Assembly (NCBI GenBank): GCA_910578935.1
Contig: CAJTSM010000027.1
Span: 1-31,181, forward strand
Source of the DNA: an uncultured Oscillibacter sp.
GTDB lineage: Bacteria > Bacillota > Clostridia > Oscillospirales > Oscillospiraceae
DNA: 31,181 bases
Direction: 5' to 3'
Both the position numbers and the translations under genes were made by a program. The notes beneath the pieces are model-generated. The model was not told the DNA's origin, did not search any database, and saw only the letters and a program-made list of their open reading frames with translations. How positions within the stretch are numbered: the first letter of the stretch is position 1; each line of letters begins with the position of its first letter. Of this stretch, positions 14,918-23,275 are shown in pieces.

Positions 14918-16288
14918 TTATTCCTGACAGATGTCGTGAATGTCCTGAAGAGAGGTGTCTGTGGTGACTACAATCACATCGTCCCCTAAGCTGAGACAGT
15001 CGTTGCCGGAGGGGATGACGATTTTCCCGTTCCGTTGGACGATGCCGGCAAGCAGAAGGCCGTTGCGGAGCTTCAGGTTTTTCAGAGGCACGCCGATGAA
15101 GGGCACGTCCGGCCCCACGCCGAACTCCAGGGCCTCCACGGCCCCGTCCACCAGCCGGTGGAGGGTCTTGATTTTGGCGCCCTCAGCGCTCTCCATGGCA
15201 CGGACATACTGGACGATCAGCTCTGTGGTGGTGGAGCGGGCGGAGACGACGCTGTCGATCATGCTCTCCGCGTTTACCAGATCCACCAAGGATTTCCGGT
15301 TGATCTTGGCAACGACCTTGCAGTGGTTGCCGGATTCCTTGGAGGCGCACATACTCATTAAAATGTTGGCTTCGTCAATGCCGGTGATGGCCACAAAGGC
15401 GTCGGTTTGGTCAATGCCCTCTTCATGGAGAAGGTCGCTGTCGGTGCCGTCCCCCACGATGACCAGGGCTTTGGGCAGCTGCTCGCCCATTTGAATGCAG
15501 CGCTGCTCGTCCCGGTCGATAATTTTCACGGACATGCCCATGTTCAAAAGGTCGGAAGTCAGGTAATAACAAATTTTGCTGGCGCCCACGATCATGACGG
15601 TGGACGCCTTGGAACGGAAGACTCCCAAGTGCCGGAAGAACTGGGCCAGCTGGTCCGGGGAGGAGGTGAGGTAGATTTTGTCCCCGGAGCGGAGGACGAA
15701 GTCGCCGGAGGGAATGATGGTTTCCCCTTTCCGGGCCACGGCGCAGATCAGTACCCGGACCCGGATGTTCCGGTACAGGTCCGCCAGAGCCAGCCCGTCC
15801 AGGGCGGAGTCGGCGGGAAGGCGGTATTCCACCAGCTCCAGCCGCCCCTTAGAGAAAGACTCCACCTTCATGGCGGCGGGGAAGCGGAGCACCCGGGCAA
15901 TTTCCCGGGCGGCGGCCCGCTCGGGATTGATGACCATGGAAAGGCCCAATTCTTCCCGCATGAAGCGGAGCTGCCGCTCATATTCCGGATTGCGGATACG
16001 GGCAATGGTGTGGTTGACACCCAGTTTTTTGGCGACCAGGCAGGAGAGAATGTTCAGCTCGTCGCTGGAGGTGGTGGCGATCAGGAGTTCTGCTTTTTCT
16101 ACATCCGCCTCTTTCTGCACGCTGTAGACCGCCCCGTTGCCGCAGACGCCCATGACATCGTAAATGTTGATGATGCTGTCAATCAGCCGGGGGTCTTGGT
16201 CAATCACGGTGACGTTGTGCCCGTCGGCGGAGAGCTGCTGGGTCAAAGCGGAACCCACCTTGCCCGCGCCTACGATGATGATCTTCAT
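14918..16288 (-). CDS. trkA: Trk system potassium uptake protein TrkA (RCK domains)
   Basis: The cytoplasmic regulatory ring subunit that gates TrkH in response to nucleotides. The 456 residues hold two RCK_N-RCK_C units. The first opens MKIIIVGAGKVGSALTQQL with an intact GxGxxG and VIDQD acid. The second opens STVMIVGASKICYYLTSDLL, where the glycine pattern is degraded. Both TrkA_C portions are present (LDGLALADL..., IGVPLKNLKLRNGLL...). ATG at 16288 with GGAGG eight bases upstream is chosen over an in-frame start 153 bases upstream, which would add a non-conserved segment. It is first in the trkA-trkH-membrane protein operon. Confidence 0.95.
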   Translation of the reverse strand: MKIIIVGAGKVGSALTQQLSADGHNVTVIDQDPRLIDSIINIYDVMGVCGNGAVYSVQKEADVEKAELLIATTSSDELNILSCLVAKKLGVNHTIARIRNPEYERQLRFMREELGLSMVINPERAAAREIARVLRFPAAMKVESFSKGRLELVEYRLPADSALDGLALADLYRNIRVRVLICAVARKGETIIPSGDFVLRSGDKIYLTSSPDQLAQFFRHLGVFRSKASTVMIVGASKICYYLTSDLLNMGMSVKIIDRDEQRCIQMGEQLPKALVIVGDGTDSDLLHEEGIDQTDAFVAITGIDEANILMSMCASKESGNHCKVVAKINRKSLVDLVNAESMIDSVVSARSTTTELIVQYVRAMESAEGAKIKTLHRLVDGAVEALEFGVGPDVPFIGVPLKNLKLRNGLLLAGIVQRNGKIVIPSGNDCLSLGDDVIVVTTDTSLQDIHDICQE

Positions 16289-16352
16289 GCTTGCCTCCAT
16301 TAAGACAGGCCGGAGCCGGGGCTCCGGAGGATATGTAAAATGGTATTTCCTG

Positions 16353-16381
16353 ATTATATAGGATTTCCACAAAAAAGGGAA
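16353..16381 (-). promoter_or_regulatory. Candidate promoter of the trk operon, with leader hairpin
   Basis: On the minus strand TATAAT (16353-16358) has a weak TTCCCT 17 bases upstream (16376-16381). The leader then carries a perfect 8-bp hairpin (CCGGAGCC/GGCTCCGG, 16310-16327) shortly before the trkA ribosome binding site. It is too small for a known c-di-AMP riboswitch. Confidence 0.5.
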
Positions 16382-16404
16382 GCCCCAGACCGCAAAAATT
16401 TTCC

Positions 16405-16433
16405 TTGACAAGAGAGAAGGCTCTGTGTAAAAT
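16405..16433 (+). promoter_or_regulatory. Main promoter of the acc-fab operon
   Basis: TTGACA (16405-16410) and TAAAAT (16428-16433) have a 17-base spacer. The predicted start of transcription is near 16440, inside the left arm of the AT-rich palindrome listed next, and acpP starts about 65 bases downstream. Confidence 0.85.
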
Positions 16434-16437
16434 AAGT

Positions 16438-16477
16438 TCAATTATTTTAATTAAATATTTTTATTTAAAATAATTGA
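16438..16477 (+). promoter_or_regulatory. AT-rich 40-bp palindrome at the acc-fab start: candidate operator
   Basis: TCAATTATTTTA at 16438-16449 is repeated as its exact complement at 16466-16477 around a 16-base AT-only spacer. It overlaps the expected transcription start of the fatty-acid operon. A MarR-family regulator gene closes the same operon, so this is a plausible operator. It does not match the FapR consensus or a textbook FabT box (TTTGATTATCAAA), although an AATTGAT/ATCAATT-like core is shared. A hairpin role in the leader is the alternative. Confidence 0.5.
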
Positions 16478-16505
16478 TATTTCGACAGACGAGGAGAATC
16501 GCGAT

Positions 16506-16736
16506 ATGGAATTTGAAAAGGTACGTGATGTCATTGTGGAAACCCTGGGCTGTGAGGCGGAGCAGGTGACGCTGGAGGCCTCTTTATCCGAGGACCTGGG
16601 GGCGGATTCCCTGGCGGCGGTGGAACTGGTCATGGCGCTGGAAGAAGCCACCGGCATCACCATCGCCGACGCCGATGTGGAGAGCCTGAAAACCGTGGGG
16701 GATATCATGAACTATCTGGAGGCCCACAAGGCTTAA
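16506..16736 (+). CDS. acpP: Acyl carrier protein
   Basis: Carries growing acyl chains on a 4'-phosphopantetheine arm. A 76-residue acidic protein with the attachment motif LGADSLAAVE; Ser35 is the modified residue. GAGGAG lies nine bases before the ATG. It is the first gene of the acc-fab operon. A strong hairpin follows it (16780-16815), which may set its higher transcript level relative to the enzymes. Confidence 0.97.
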   Translation: MEFEKVRDVIVETLGCEAEQVTLEASLSEDLGADSLAAVELVMALEEATGITIADADVESLKTVGDIMNYLEAHKA

Positions 16737-16779
16737 TAGGGCGCGCCCGCACAGCTACATGAAATTATCCCTGAAGCGC

Positions 16780-16815
16780 CGCCCCGCCGGAGACAAAGCT
16801 TGTTCCGGCGGGGCG
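16780..16815 (+). promoter_or_regulatory. Intercistronic hairpin between acpP and accB
   Basis: A perfect 12-bp GC-rich stem (CGCCCCGCCGGA with its complement) with a 12-base loop and no T-run. It is more likely a partial terminator, processing site or 3' stabiliser for the acpP message than a full terminator, since no promoter is visible before accB. Confidence 0.6.
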
Positions 16816-16837
16816 GGACGCCTGGAAAGGAACGACT

Positions 16838-17257
16838 ATGACCAACCAGGAAATTTATGATTTGATCGCCCGTTTTGACGCCAGCGGTTTGAAAACGCTG
16901 AAGCTGTCACGGGGAGACTTTCAAATAGAATTGGGAAAGGCGGCCCCCGCCGCGTCTGCCGCCGCCTCTTCTGCCATGACGCCCGCCGCCCCGCCGGAGG
17001 TCCTTAAAGCGGAGGAGGCTCCCGCGATTACCGCCCCACTGGTGGGCACTTTTTATGCTGCCCCCGCACCGGAGCAGCCTCCCTTCGTCACGGCGGGCGG
17101 CCGGGTGAAAAAGGGACAGACCGTCTGCTTGATTGAGGCCATGAAAACCATGATCGAAGTTCCCGCTCCCTGCGACTGCGTCATAGAGGATGTGCTGAAG
17201 GCCAACGGGGAGCTGGCGTCCTTCGGCGAGGCGCTGATGCGCTATAAGCCATGCTGA
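16838..17257 (+). CDS. accB: Biotin carboxyl carrier protein of acetyl-CoA carboxylase
   Basis: Carries the carboxyl group on biotin between the two half-reactions of acetyl-CoA carboxylase. In 139 residues: an N-terminal helical segment (1-34), an Ala/Pro-rich flexible linker (35-62) and a biotinyl domain with EAMKTM (biotinylated Lys103). GGAAAGGA precedes the ATG. The stop codon overlaps the accC start by seven bases. Confidence 0.96.
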   Translation: MTNQEIYDLIARFDASGLKTLKLSRGDFQIELGKAAPAASAAASSAMTPAAPPEVLKAEEAPAITAPLVGTFYAAPAPEQPPFVTAGGRVKKGQTVCLIEAMKTMIEVPAPCDCVIEDVLKANGELASFGEALMRYKPC

Positions 17258-18636
17258 AGCGGGTGTTAATCGCCAACCGGGGGGAAATTGCCCTCCGGGT
17301 TCTTCGGGCCTGCCGGGAGATGGAGATTGAGACGGTGGCCGCCTACTCGGAGGCGGACGCGGAGGCCCTCCATGTCCAGTTGGCTACGGAGTCCGTCTGC
17401 ATCGGCCCGGCGAAGGCGGCGGACAGTTACCTGAACCAGGAGGCCCTCCTGACAGCGGCTCTGGCTACAGGCTGCGACGGCGTGCACCCCGGTTACGGTT
17501 TTCTGTCCGAGAACGCGGACTTTGCCGATGCCTGTGTCAGGGCTGGACTGACCTTCGTCGGTCCCTCCGGGGACGCGATTCGCAAGGCGGGTTCCAAGTC
17601 CTCCGCCCGTGACCGGATGAAAGCGGCGGGAGTTCCCGTGACTCCCGGCTCCGACGGCCCCGTTTCCTCTGTGGAGGAGGCCCTGGCGGCGGCGGAGCGG
17701 GTGGGTTGGCCTGTGCTGCTGAAGGCCTCTGCCGGAGGCGGGGGCCGGGGCATCCGCCGCTGCGACGGGGCCGAGGACCTGCCCGCCGCCTACGCCGAGG
17801 CCAAGGCGGAGGCGGCCGCCTGCTTCGGGGACGACGAGATGTATCTGGAGAAGCTGGTGCTGAATCCCCGGCATGTAGAGGTTCAGATCCTGGCGGACCG
17901 CCAGGGGCATACCATTCACCTGGGGGACCGGGACTGCTCCGTCCAGAGGCGGAACCAGAAGCTGATAGAAGAAGCGCCGGCTCCCGGTTTGAGCCCGGAA
18001 CTGCGGCAGGCCATGGGCGAGGCCGCCGTCCGGGCGGCGGAGGCCGTGGGCTACGAGGGGGCCGGGACCGTGGAGTTCCTGGTGGACGGAGAGAACTTTT
18101 ATTTTATGGAGATGAACACCCGGGTCCAGGTGGAGCACGGGGTCACGGAGCTGGTCACCGGAGTGGATCTGGTCCGCCAGCAGCTTCGGGTGGCTTCCGG
18201 CCTGCCTCTGGATATCCGCCAGGAGGACGTCCAGGTCCGGGGCTGCGCCATGGAGTGCCGGATCAACGCGGAAGACCCCCACGGGGACTTCCGGCCCTGC
18301 CCGGGCAAGGTGGAGTTCCTCCACTTCCCCGGCGGCGCGGGGGTCCGGGTGGACTCCTGCCTCTACAACGGCTGCACCATGTCTCCCTATTACGATTCCC
18401 TGGCCGCTAAGGTTCTGGCCCATGGGGCCACCCGGCTGGAGGCCGTCCGCAAGCTCCGCCGCTGTCTGGAGGAATTCGCCCTGGAGGGCTTCCCCACAAA
18501 CGCGGAGCTGTCTTATGAGATCTTGTTTCACCCCATCTTCGTCCGGGGGCGGTGTACCACAGGCTTTCTGGACGCACACCTGACGGAGCTGCTGGACTTC
18601 AGCCGCCGGGTGGAGGAAAAGGAGGCTGAGGTATGA
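17251..18636 (+). CDS. accC: Biotin carboxylase subunit of acetyl-CoA carboxylase
   Basis: Carboxylates the biotin on AccB using ATP and bicarbonate. The 461 residues are full length: MLKRVLIANRGEIALRVLRAC (pre-ATP-grasp), VHPGYGFLSEN, the glycine-rich KASAGGGGRGIR, EVQILADRQGHTIHLGDRDCSVQRRNQKLIEEAPAP, and EMNTRVQVEHGVTELVTG, where most homologues have VEHPVTE. It overlaps accD by four bases (ATGA). Confidence 0.97.
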   Translation: MLKRVLIANRGEIALRVLRACREMEIETVAAYSEADAEALHVQLATESVCIGPAKAADSYLNQEALLTAALATGCDGVHPGYGFLSENADFADACVRAGLTFVGPSGDAIRKAGSKSSARDRMKAAGVPVTPGSDGPVSSVEEALAAAERVGWPVLLKASAGGGGRGIRRCDGAEDLPAAYAEAKAEAAACFGDDEMYLEKLVLNPRHVEVQILADRQGHTIHLGDRDCSVQRRNQKLIEEAPAPGLSPELRQAMGEAAVRAAEAVGYEGAGTVEFLVDGENFYFMEMNTRVQVEHGVTELVTGVDLVRQQLRVASGLPLDIRQEDVQVRGCAMECRINAEDPHGDFRPCPGKVEFLHFPGGAGVRVDSCLYNGCTMSPYYDSLAAKVLAHGATRLEAVRKLRRCLEEFALEGFPTNAELSYEILFHPIFVRGRCTTGFLDAHLTELLDFSRRVEEKEAEV

Positions 18637-19487
18637 ACAGTATCTTTGCCAAACGCCGGGCCCGGCTGCTGGCGATGAAGGCCATCCGGGACAACTACAT
18701 CCCCGGGGATCAGTTGACGGCCTGTCCTAAGTGCGGCGGGGAGAGCCAGCGGAAGGATGTGGCGGAGAAGCTCTCCGTCTGCCCCCTCTGCGGCTATCAC
18801 TTCCCCATAGGGGCCTATTACCGCCTCAGTACCATTCTGGACCCCGGCAGCTTCCGGGAGCTGAACGAAAAACTCCCTGCCGCCGACCCTCTGGGTTTCC
18901 CAGGCTATCGGGAGAAACAGCGCGCCGCCCAGCGGAAGACCGGCCTCACCGAGGCCGCCGTCACCGCCTCCGGGACCATCGGCGGGCGGAAATGCGTGGT
19001 TGGCGTGCTGGACAGCCGGTATATGATGGGCAGCATGAGCGCCGCCGTGGGGGAGAAAGTCACCCTGGCCATTGAGTATGCGGCGAAGAACAGGCTGCCG
19101 CTGATCCTCTTCTCTGCCAGCGGCGGGGCCCGGATGCAGGAGGGAATCCTGTCCCTCATGCAGATGGCAAAGACCTCCGCCGCCTTGGCCCGGTTCTCCC
19201 AAAAGGGACTTTTATATATCTCCGTGCTGACGGACCCCACCACCGGGGGCGTCACCGCCAGCTTTGCCTCTCTGGGGGATATTATTCTGGCGGAACCGGG
19301 GGCCCTCATCGGCTTTGCCGGGCCCCGGGTGATTCAACAGACCATTGGCGAAACCCTGCCGGAGGGCTTCCAGCGATCGGAGTACCAGGAGGAGCACGGC
19401 TTCGTGGACGCGGTGGTCCCACGGCAGGAGCTTCGGGATACCCTGGCCCGGCTCCTGCGGCTTCATGAGAAAGGAGGACGCTCATGA
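18633..19487 (+). CDS. accD: Acetyl-CoA carboxylase carboxyltransferase, beta subunit
   Basis: With AccA, moves the carboxyl group from biotin to acetyl-CoA to form malonyl-CoA. The 284-residue protein has the N-terminal four-cysteine zinc finger (CPKC at 31-34, CPLC at 50-53) and the crotonase-fold core with FSASGGARMQEG and DPTTGGVTASFASLGD. The start overlaps the accC stop codon (ATGA) and the end overlaps the accA start (ATGA), so the two carboxyltransferase subunits should be made in step. Confidence 0.96.
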   Translation: MNSIFAKRRARLLAMKAIRDNYIPGDQLTACPKCGGESQRKDVAEKLSVCPLCGYHFPIGAYYRLSTILDPGSFRELNEKLPAADPLGFPGYREKQRAAQRKTGLTEAAVTASGTIGGRKCVVGVLDSRYMMGSMSAAVGEKVTLAIEYAAKNRLPLILFSASGGARMQEGILSLMQMAKTSAALARFSQKGLLYISVLTDPTTGGVTASFASLGDIILAEPGALIGFAGPRVIQQTIGETLPEGFQRSEYQEEHGFVDAVVPRQELRDTLARLLRLHEKGGRS

Positions 19488-20296
19488 GCAGCTTGACCGC
19501 CGCGGAGCGGGTAGCCGTTGCCCGGCACCCCCAGCGGCCCAATATCACGGATTATATCGGCGCCCTCTTTACCGACTTTTTCGAGCAAAGAGGAGACCGC
19601 CTTTGCCGGGAAGACCCGGCGATCTTAGGCGGCATCGCCCTGTACCACGGGCGGCCCGTCACCGTCATCGGCACCCGGAAGGGGAAGACGGCGGAGGAGA
19701 GCATCCGCTGCAACTTCGGAATGCCGGGGCCCGAGGGCTACCGGAAGGCCCTGCGCCTGATGAAACAGGCGGAGAAGTTCCGCCGCCCGGTGTTTACGTT
19801 GATCGATACCTCCGGGGCCTACCCAGGTCTGGAGGCGGAAGCACGGGGACAAGGGGAGGCCATCGCCCGAAACCTGATGGAGATGAGCCGCCTGATGGTC
19901 CCGGTGATTGCCGTGATTACCGGGGAGGGCAACAGCGGCGGGGCCCTGGCCCTGGGGGTTGCCGACCGGGTGCTGATGCTGGAAAATTCCGTCTACGCGA
20001 TTCTATCCCCGGAGGGGTTCGCATCGATCCTCTGGCGGGACGCGGGCCGGCACGAGGAGGCCTGTGAGCTGATGAAGCTCACCGCGGCGGACCTGCTGGC
20101 TCTGGGAGTGGCGGATGATGTGGTCCCGGAGCCCGAGGGCGGGGCTCACCTGGCCCCGGAACGGACTTTCCGGGAGCTGGACCGCTGCCTGAACCGCCAT
20201 CTGGCGGCGCTTTTAAAGGAGAGCGGGGCAAGCTTGGCGGAAAAGCGATATCAGAAATTCAGAAAAATGGGCGGGGCCCCCAAGGAGGAACCATGA
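19484..20296 (+). CDS. accA: Acetyl-CoA carboxylase carboxyltransferase, alpha subunit
   Basis: Partner of AccD. In 270 residues: RPNITDYIGALFTDFFEQRGDR, VTVIGTRKGKTAEESIRCNFGMPGPEGYRKALRLMK, FTLIDTSGAYPGLEAEARGQGEAIARNL and VIAVITGEGNSGGALALGVADRVLMLENSVYAILSPEGFASILW are all standard AccA segments. It lacks the long N-terminal coiled segment of proteobacterial AccA, as usual for Firmicutes. The stop codon overlaps the fabH start (ATGA). Confidence 0.96.
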   Translation: MSSLTAAERVAVARHPQRPNITDYIGALFTDFFEQRGDRLCREDPAILGGIALYHGRPVTVIGTRKGKTAEESIRCNFGMPGPEGYRKALRLMKQAEKFRRPVFTLIDTSGAYPGLEAEARGQGEAIARNLMEMSRLMVPVIAVITGEGNSGGALALGVADRVLMLENSVYAILSPEGFASILWRDAGRHEEACELMKLTAADLLALGVADDVVPEPEGGAHLAPERTFRELDRCLNRHLAALLKESGASLAEKRYQKFRKMGGAPKEEP

Positions 20297-21243
20297 ACGG
20301 AATCAAGATTCGGGGGACCGGCCGGGGAGTACCCGCCAGAACCGTCACCAATCAAGACTTGGAGAGGCTTGTAGACACCAGCGATGAGTGGATTGCCGGA
20401 CGGACGGGTATCCGGACCCGGCATCACTGCGCCGCTGGGGAAACCTTTACCACGATTACCGCTGAAGCGGCCCGCCGGGCCTTGGAGGACGCGGGGATTT
20501 CGCCGGACCGGATCGGGGCCTGTATCGTGGCTACGGTGACGCCGGAGACGATGGTTCCCTCCGCCGCCTGTACGCTCCAGCGGGAGCTGGGACTTCCGGA
20601 AGATATCCCCTGCTTTGATTTAAGCGCGGCCTGCACCGGTTTCCTCTTTGCACTCCACACGATGGAATGCCTGCTGAACGCCTCCCCCCGAAAATTCGGC
20701 CTGGTGGTGGGAGCGGAAAATCTGAGCCGGTGCATCGATTGGACCGACCGGGGGACCTGTATCCTCTTCGGAGACGGGGCCGGCGCCGCCGTGGTGGAGT
20801 GCCGGGAGGGCTGGCCCTCCATCTCCGCCGTCATGGGCTGTCACGGCAGCGGCGAGCTGCTCCGCCTTCCCGGTCCGGAGACGGAGAACCACAGCTTTAT
20901 CTCCATGGAGGGCACCCGGGTGTTCAAGTTTGCCGTGGAGGCGGTGCCCTGGTGTGTGGATCAGATGCTGAAAAAAACGGGCCGGACAATGGAGGACATA
21001 GACTTCTTTGTTTTTCACCAGGCCAACGCCCGGATCATTGACCTGGCGGTGCGGAAATACCATATTCCGCCGGAGAAGTACTATAAGAATATCGCCGAGT
21101 ATGGCAATACCTCCGCCGCCAGCATCCCCCTGGTTCTGAGCGAGCTGAGGGAGCAGGGGAAGATTGGCCCCGGAAGCCGGATTCTAGCCGTGGGCTTCGG
21201 CGGCGGACTGACCTGGGGCGGCTGTTTGGTTGAGTTTGCGTGA
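20293..21243 (+). CDS. fabH: Beta-ketoacyl-ACP synthase III
   Basis: Starts each fatty acid by condensing an acyl-CoA primer with malonyl-ACP. The 316 residues carry the complete triad: Cys114 in SAACTGF, His242 in FHQANARI and Asn272 in GNTSAAS. The N-terminus (IKIRGTGRGVPARTVTNQDLE...TSDEWIAGRTGIRTR) is typical. It overlaps accA by four bases. Confidence 0.97.
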   Translation: MNGIKIRGTGRGVPARTVTNQDLERLVDTSDEWIAGRTGIRTRHHCAAGETFTTITAEAARRALEDAGISPDRIGACIVATVTPETMVPSAACTLQRELGLPEDIPCFDLSAACTGFLFALHTMECLLNASPRKFGLVVGAENLSRCIDWTDRGTCILFGDGAGAAVVECREGWPSISAVMGCHGSGELLRLPGPETENHSFISMEGTRVFKFAVEAVPWCVDQMLKKTGRTMEDIDFFVFHQANARIIDLAVRKYHIPPEKYYKNIAEYGNTSAASIPLVLSELREQGKIGPGSRILAVGFGGGLTWGGCLVEFA

Positions 21244-21257
21244 GGAGAGAAACGACT

Positions 21258-22196
21258 GTGAAAAAGCTGAACGAAATCCTGGGGACGGAGTTCCCCATTA
21301 TCCAGGGCGGCATGGCGAACATCGCCACTGGAGAGTTTGCCGCCGCCTGTTCCAACGCCGGGGCCTTAGGGCTCATCGCCACCGGAGCCTGGGATGCGGA
21401 CCGGGTGCGGAGAGAAATCCGCCGGGCCCGGGAACTGACCGGCAAGCCCTTCGGTGTGAACCTGATGCTGATGAACCCCTGTGCCGCCGACATTGCCCAG
21501 GTGATTCTGGACGAGGGCGTGCAAGTGGTCACCACCGGCGCGGGAAATCCGGGGCAGTACATCCCCGCCTGGAAAGCCGCCGGGGTGAAAGTCATCCCCG
21601 TCGTCGCGGCGGCGGTGCTGGCAAAGCGGCTCAGCCGCTATGGCGTGGACGCCTTCGTGGCCGAGGGCATGGAGTCCGGCGGCCACGTGGGGGAGATGAC
21701 CACCATGGCCCTGGTGCCCCAGGTGATCGACGCGGTGGACGTGCCTGTCATCGCCGCGGGGGGCATTGCCGACGGGCGGCAGATGGCGGCGGCCCTGGCC
21801 CTGGGGGCCAGCGGCGTCCAGGTGGGGACCTGCCTGCTGGCAAGCCGGGAGTGCCCAATCCATGAAAACTATAAGCAGGCCGTTTTAAAAGCCAAGGACA
21901 GCGATACCACCGTCACGGGCCGTTCGATCGGCGGGCCGGTACGGGTGCTGAAAAACAAGATGGCCCGGGAATACCTGGCCCTGGAGAAGCGGAGCGCCAC
22001 GCTGGAGGAGCTGGAAACCGTTACCGCCGGAGGCCTGCGCCGAGCCGTTCTGGAGGGCGACGTGGAACGGGGCAGCGTCATGATGGGCCAGGTGGCCGGC
22101 ATGGTCCATGAGATCAAGCCCCTGCGGCAGATTTTTGAGGAGCTGGTCAACGGCGGAAAGTCCGTTTTGGAACAGGTGAATCAAGAATGGCGGTGA
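21258..22196 (+). CDS. fabK: Enoyl-ACP reductase II (FMN-dependent)
   Basis: Carries out the last step of each elongation cycle, reducing trans-2-enoyl-ACP with an FMN cofactor. FabK is triclosan-insensitive and replaces FabI in many Firmicutes. The 312-residue TIM barrel begins MKKLNEILGTEFPIIQGGMANIATGEFAAACSNAG and has GVNLMLMNP, VVTTGAGNPG, AEGMESGGHVGEMTTMALVPQVIDAV and PVIAAGGIADGRQMAAALALGASGVQVGT. GTG at 21258 is chosen because GGAGAG lies nine bases before it. It ends inside the start of the next gene (10-base overlap). Confidence 0.94.
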   Translation: MKKLNEILGTEFPIIQGGMANIATGEFAAACSNAGALGLIATGAWDADRVRREIRRARELTGKPFGVNLMLMNPCAADIAQVILDEGVQVVTTGAGNPGQYIPAWKAAGVKVIPVVAAAVLAKRLSRYGVDAFVAEGMESGGHVGEMTTMALVPQVIDAVDVPVIAAGGIADGRQMAAALALGASGVQVGTCLLASRECPIHENYKQAVLKAKDSDTTVTGRSIGGPVRVLKNKMAREYLALEKRSATLEELETVTAGGLRRAVLEGDVERGSVMMGQVAGMVHEIKPLRQIFEELVNGGKSVLEQVNQEWR

Positions 22197-23275
22197 GCAT
22201 TCGGGGGAAAACCCTGGAGGTCCCCGTTGTCCAGGGGGGCATGGGGATCGGCGTCAGCTTGGAAAAGCTGGCGGGAGCCGTGGCTGCGAACGGCGGCATG
22301 GGGACACTCTCCGCCGCCTTCTGCGGTTTTCGGGAGCCGGACTTCCGGACGAATTCCCGGGAGGCCAACCTCCGGGCCCTGGCCCGGCAGATTGGTAGGG
22401 CGAAAGAGCTGGCCAGGGGCGCGGGTTTGGTGGCCGTGAATGTCATGGTAGCCGCCGCCCAGTATGCCGACAGCGTGCGCACCGCCCTCCGGTCGGGGGC
22501 GGACGCGGTAGTTTGCGGCGCGGGGCTTCCCAAGGACCTGCCCGCTTTGGCGGCGGAGGCGGAAAACGACGGCGCGGCCCTGGCTCCGGTGGTCAGCGGA
22601 GGCCGCTCCGCCGCCCTGATCTGCAAGCTGTGGGACCGGCGCTATGGCCGGGTTCCCGACTTCGTGGTCCTGGAAGGTCCCCTGGCGGGGGGACACTTGG
22701 GATTCTCTCCTCAGGAAGCCCGGGAGGCCCAGGCAGGACGGCCCCAGCCCCTGTCCGATTTGCTGCGCGGGGTGCTGGAGGCCCTGGCCCCGTTCCGGGA
22801 AAAGTATGGGCGGGATATCCCGGTTTTTGTGGCCGGGGGCGTGAAGAACGGGGCGGAGCTGCGCCGCTATATGAACCAGGGAGCGGCAGGAGCACAATTT
22901 GCCACCCGCTTCATCGCCACGGAGGAGTGCGACGCTGGATCGGGATATAAGCAAGTCCTGCTGGATGCAAGGCCTGAGGATATTACCATAGTCCAAAGTC
23001 CCGTGGGGATGCCGGGCCGGGCCCTGAAGAGCCCGCTGATCCGGCGGGTGGAGGCGGGAACCCAGCCGGGAATCACCCGCTGCGACCGCTGTCTCGCCGC
23101 CTGCGACGGCAGAACGGCCCCCTACTGTATTTCCCAGGCGCTGATTGCCGCCGTGGAGGGGGACTGGGAAAACGGCCTCTTCTTCTGTGGGGCCAACGCC
23201 GGGGAGGTCAACACGCTTTCCACGGTGAAAGAGCAGATAGACCAAATCATGAACGAATGGAGGGCCGCGCCATGA
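22187..23275 (+). CDS. Second FabK/nitronate-monooxygenase-like flavoprotein with C-terminal cysteine motif
   Basis: A 362-residue NMO/FabK-superfamily TIM barrel: VVQGGMGIGVSLEKLAGAVAANGGMGTLS, AVNVMVAA, GADAVVCGAGLP, VVLEGPLAGGHLGF, VFVAGGVKNGAELRRYMNQGAAGAQFATRF. Unlike the preceding FabK it ends with a cysteine-bearing segment, CDRCLAAC then PYC about eight residues on, which could hold a metal or Fe-S cluster. It is fused translationally into the operon (10-base overlap with fabK, ATGA with fabD). The substrate is unknown; a role in acyl-chain reduction, or in detoxifying nitronates, is possible. Homologues sit in the fab clusters of other Clostridia by my recollection. Confidence 0.85.
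   Translation: MAVSIRGKTLEVPVVQGGMGIGVSLEKLAGAVAANGGMGTLSAAFCGFREPDFRTNSREANLRALARQIGRAKELARGAGLVAVNVMVAAAQYADSVRTALRSGADAVVCGAGLPKDLPALAAEAENDGAALAPVVSGGRSAALICKLWDRRYGRVPDFVVLEGPLAGGHLGFSPQEAREAQAGRPQPLSDLLRGVLEALAPFREKYGRDIPVFVAGGVKNGAELRRYMNQGAAGAQFATRFIATEECDAGSGYKQVLLDARPEDITIVQSPVGMPGRALKSPLIRRVEAGTQPGITRCDRCLAACDGRTAPYCISQALIAAVEGDWENGLFFCGANAGEVNTLSTVKEQIDQIMNEWRAAP

Noticed and set aside
14918..16441. Longer TrkA beginning at 16441
   Set aside because: The extension crosses the trk promoter region and leader hairpin, is not conserved in type, and the ATG at 16288 has an ideal ribosome binding site just before the nucleotide-binding motif.
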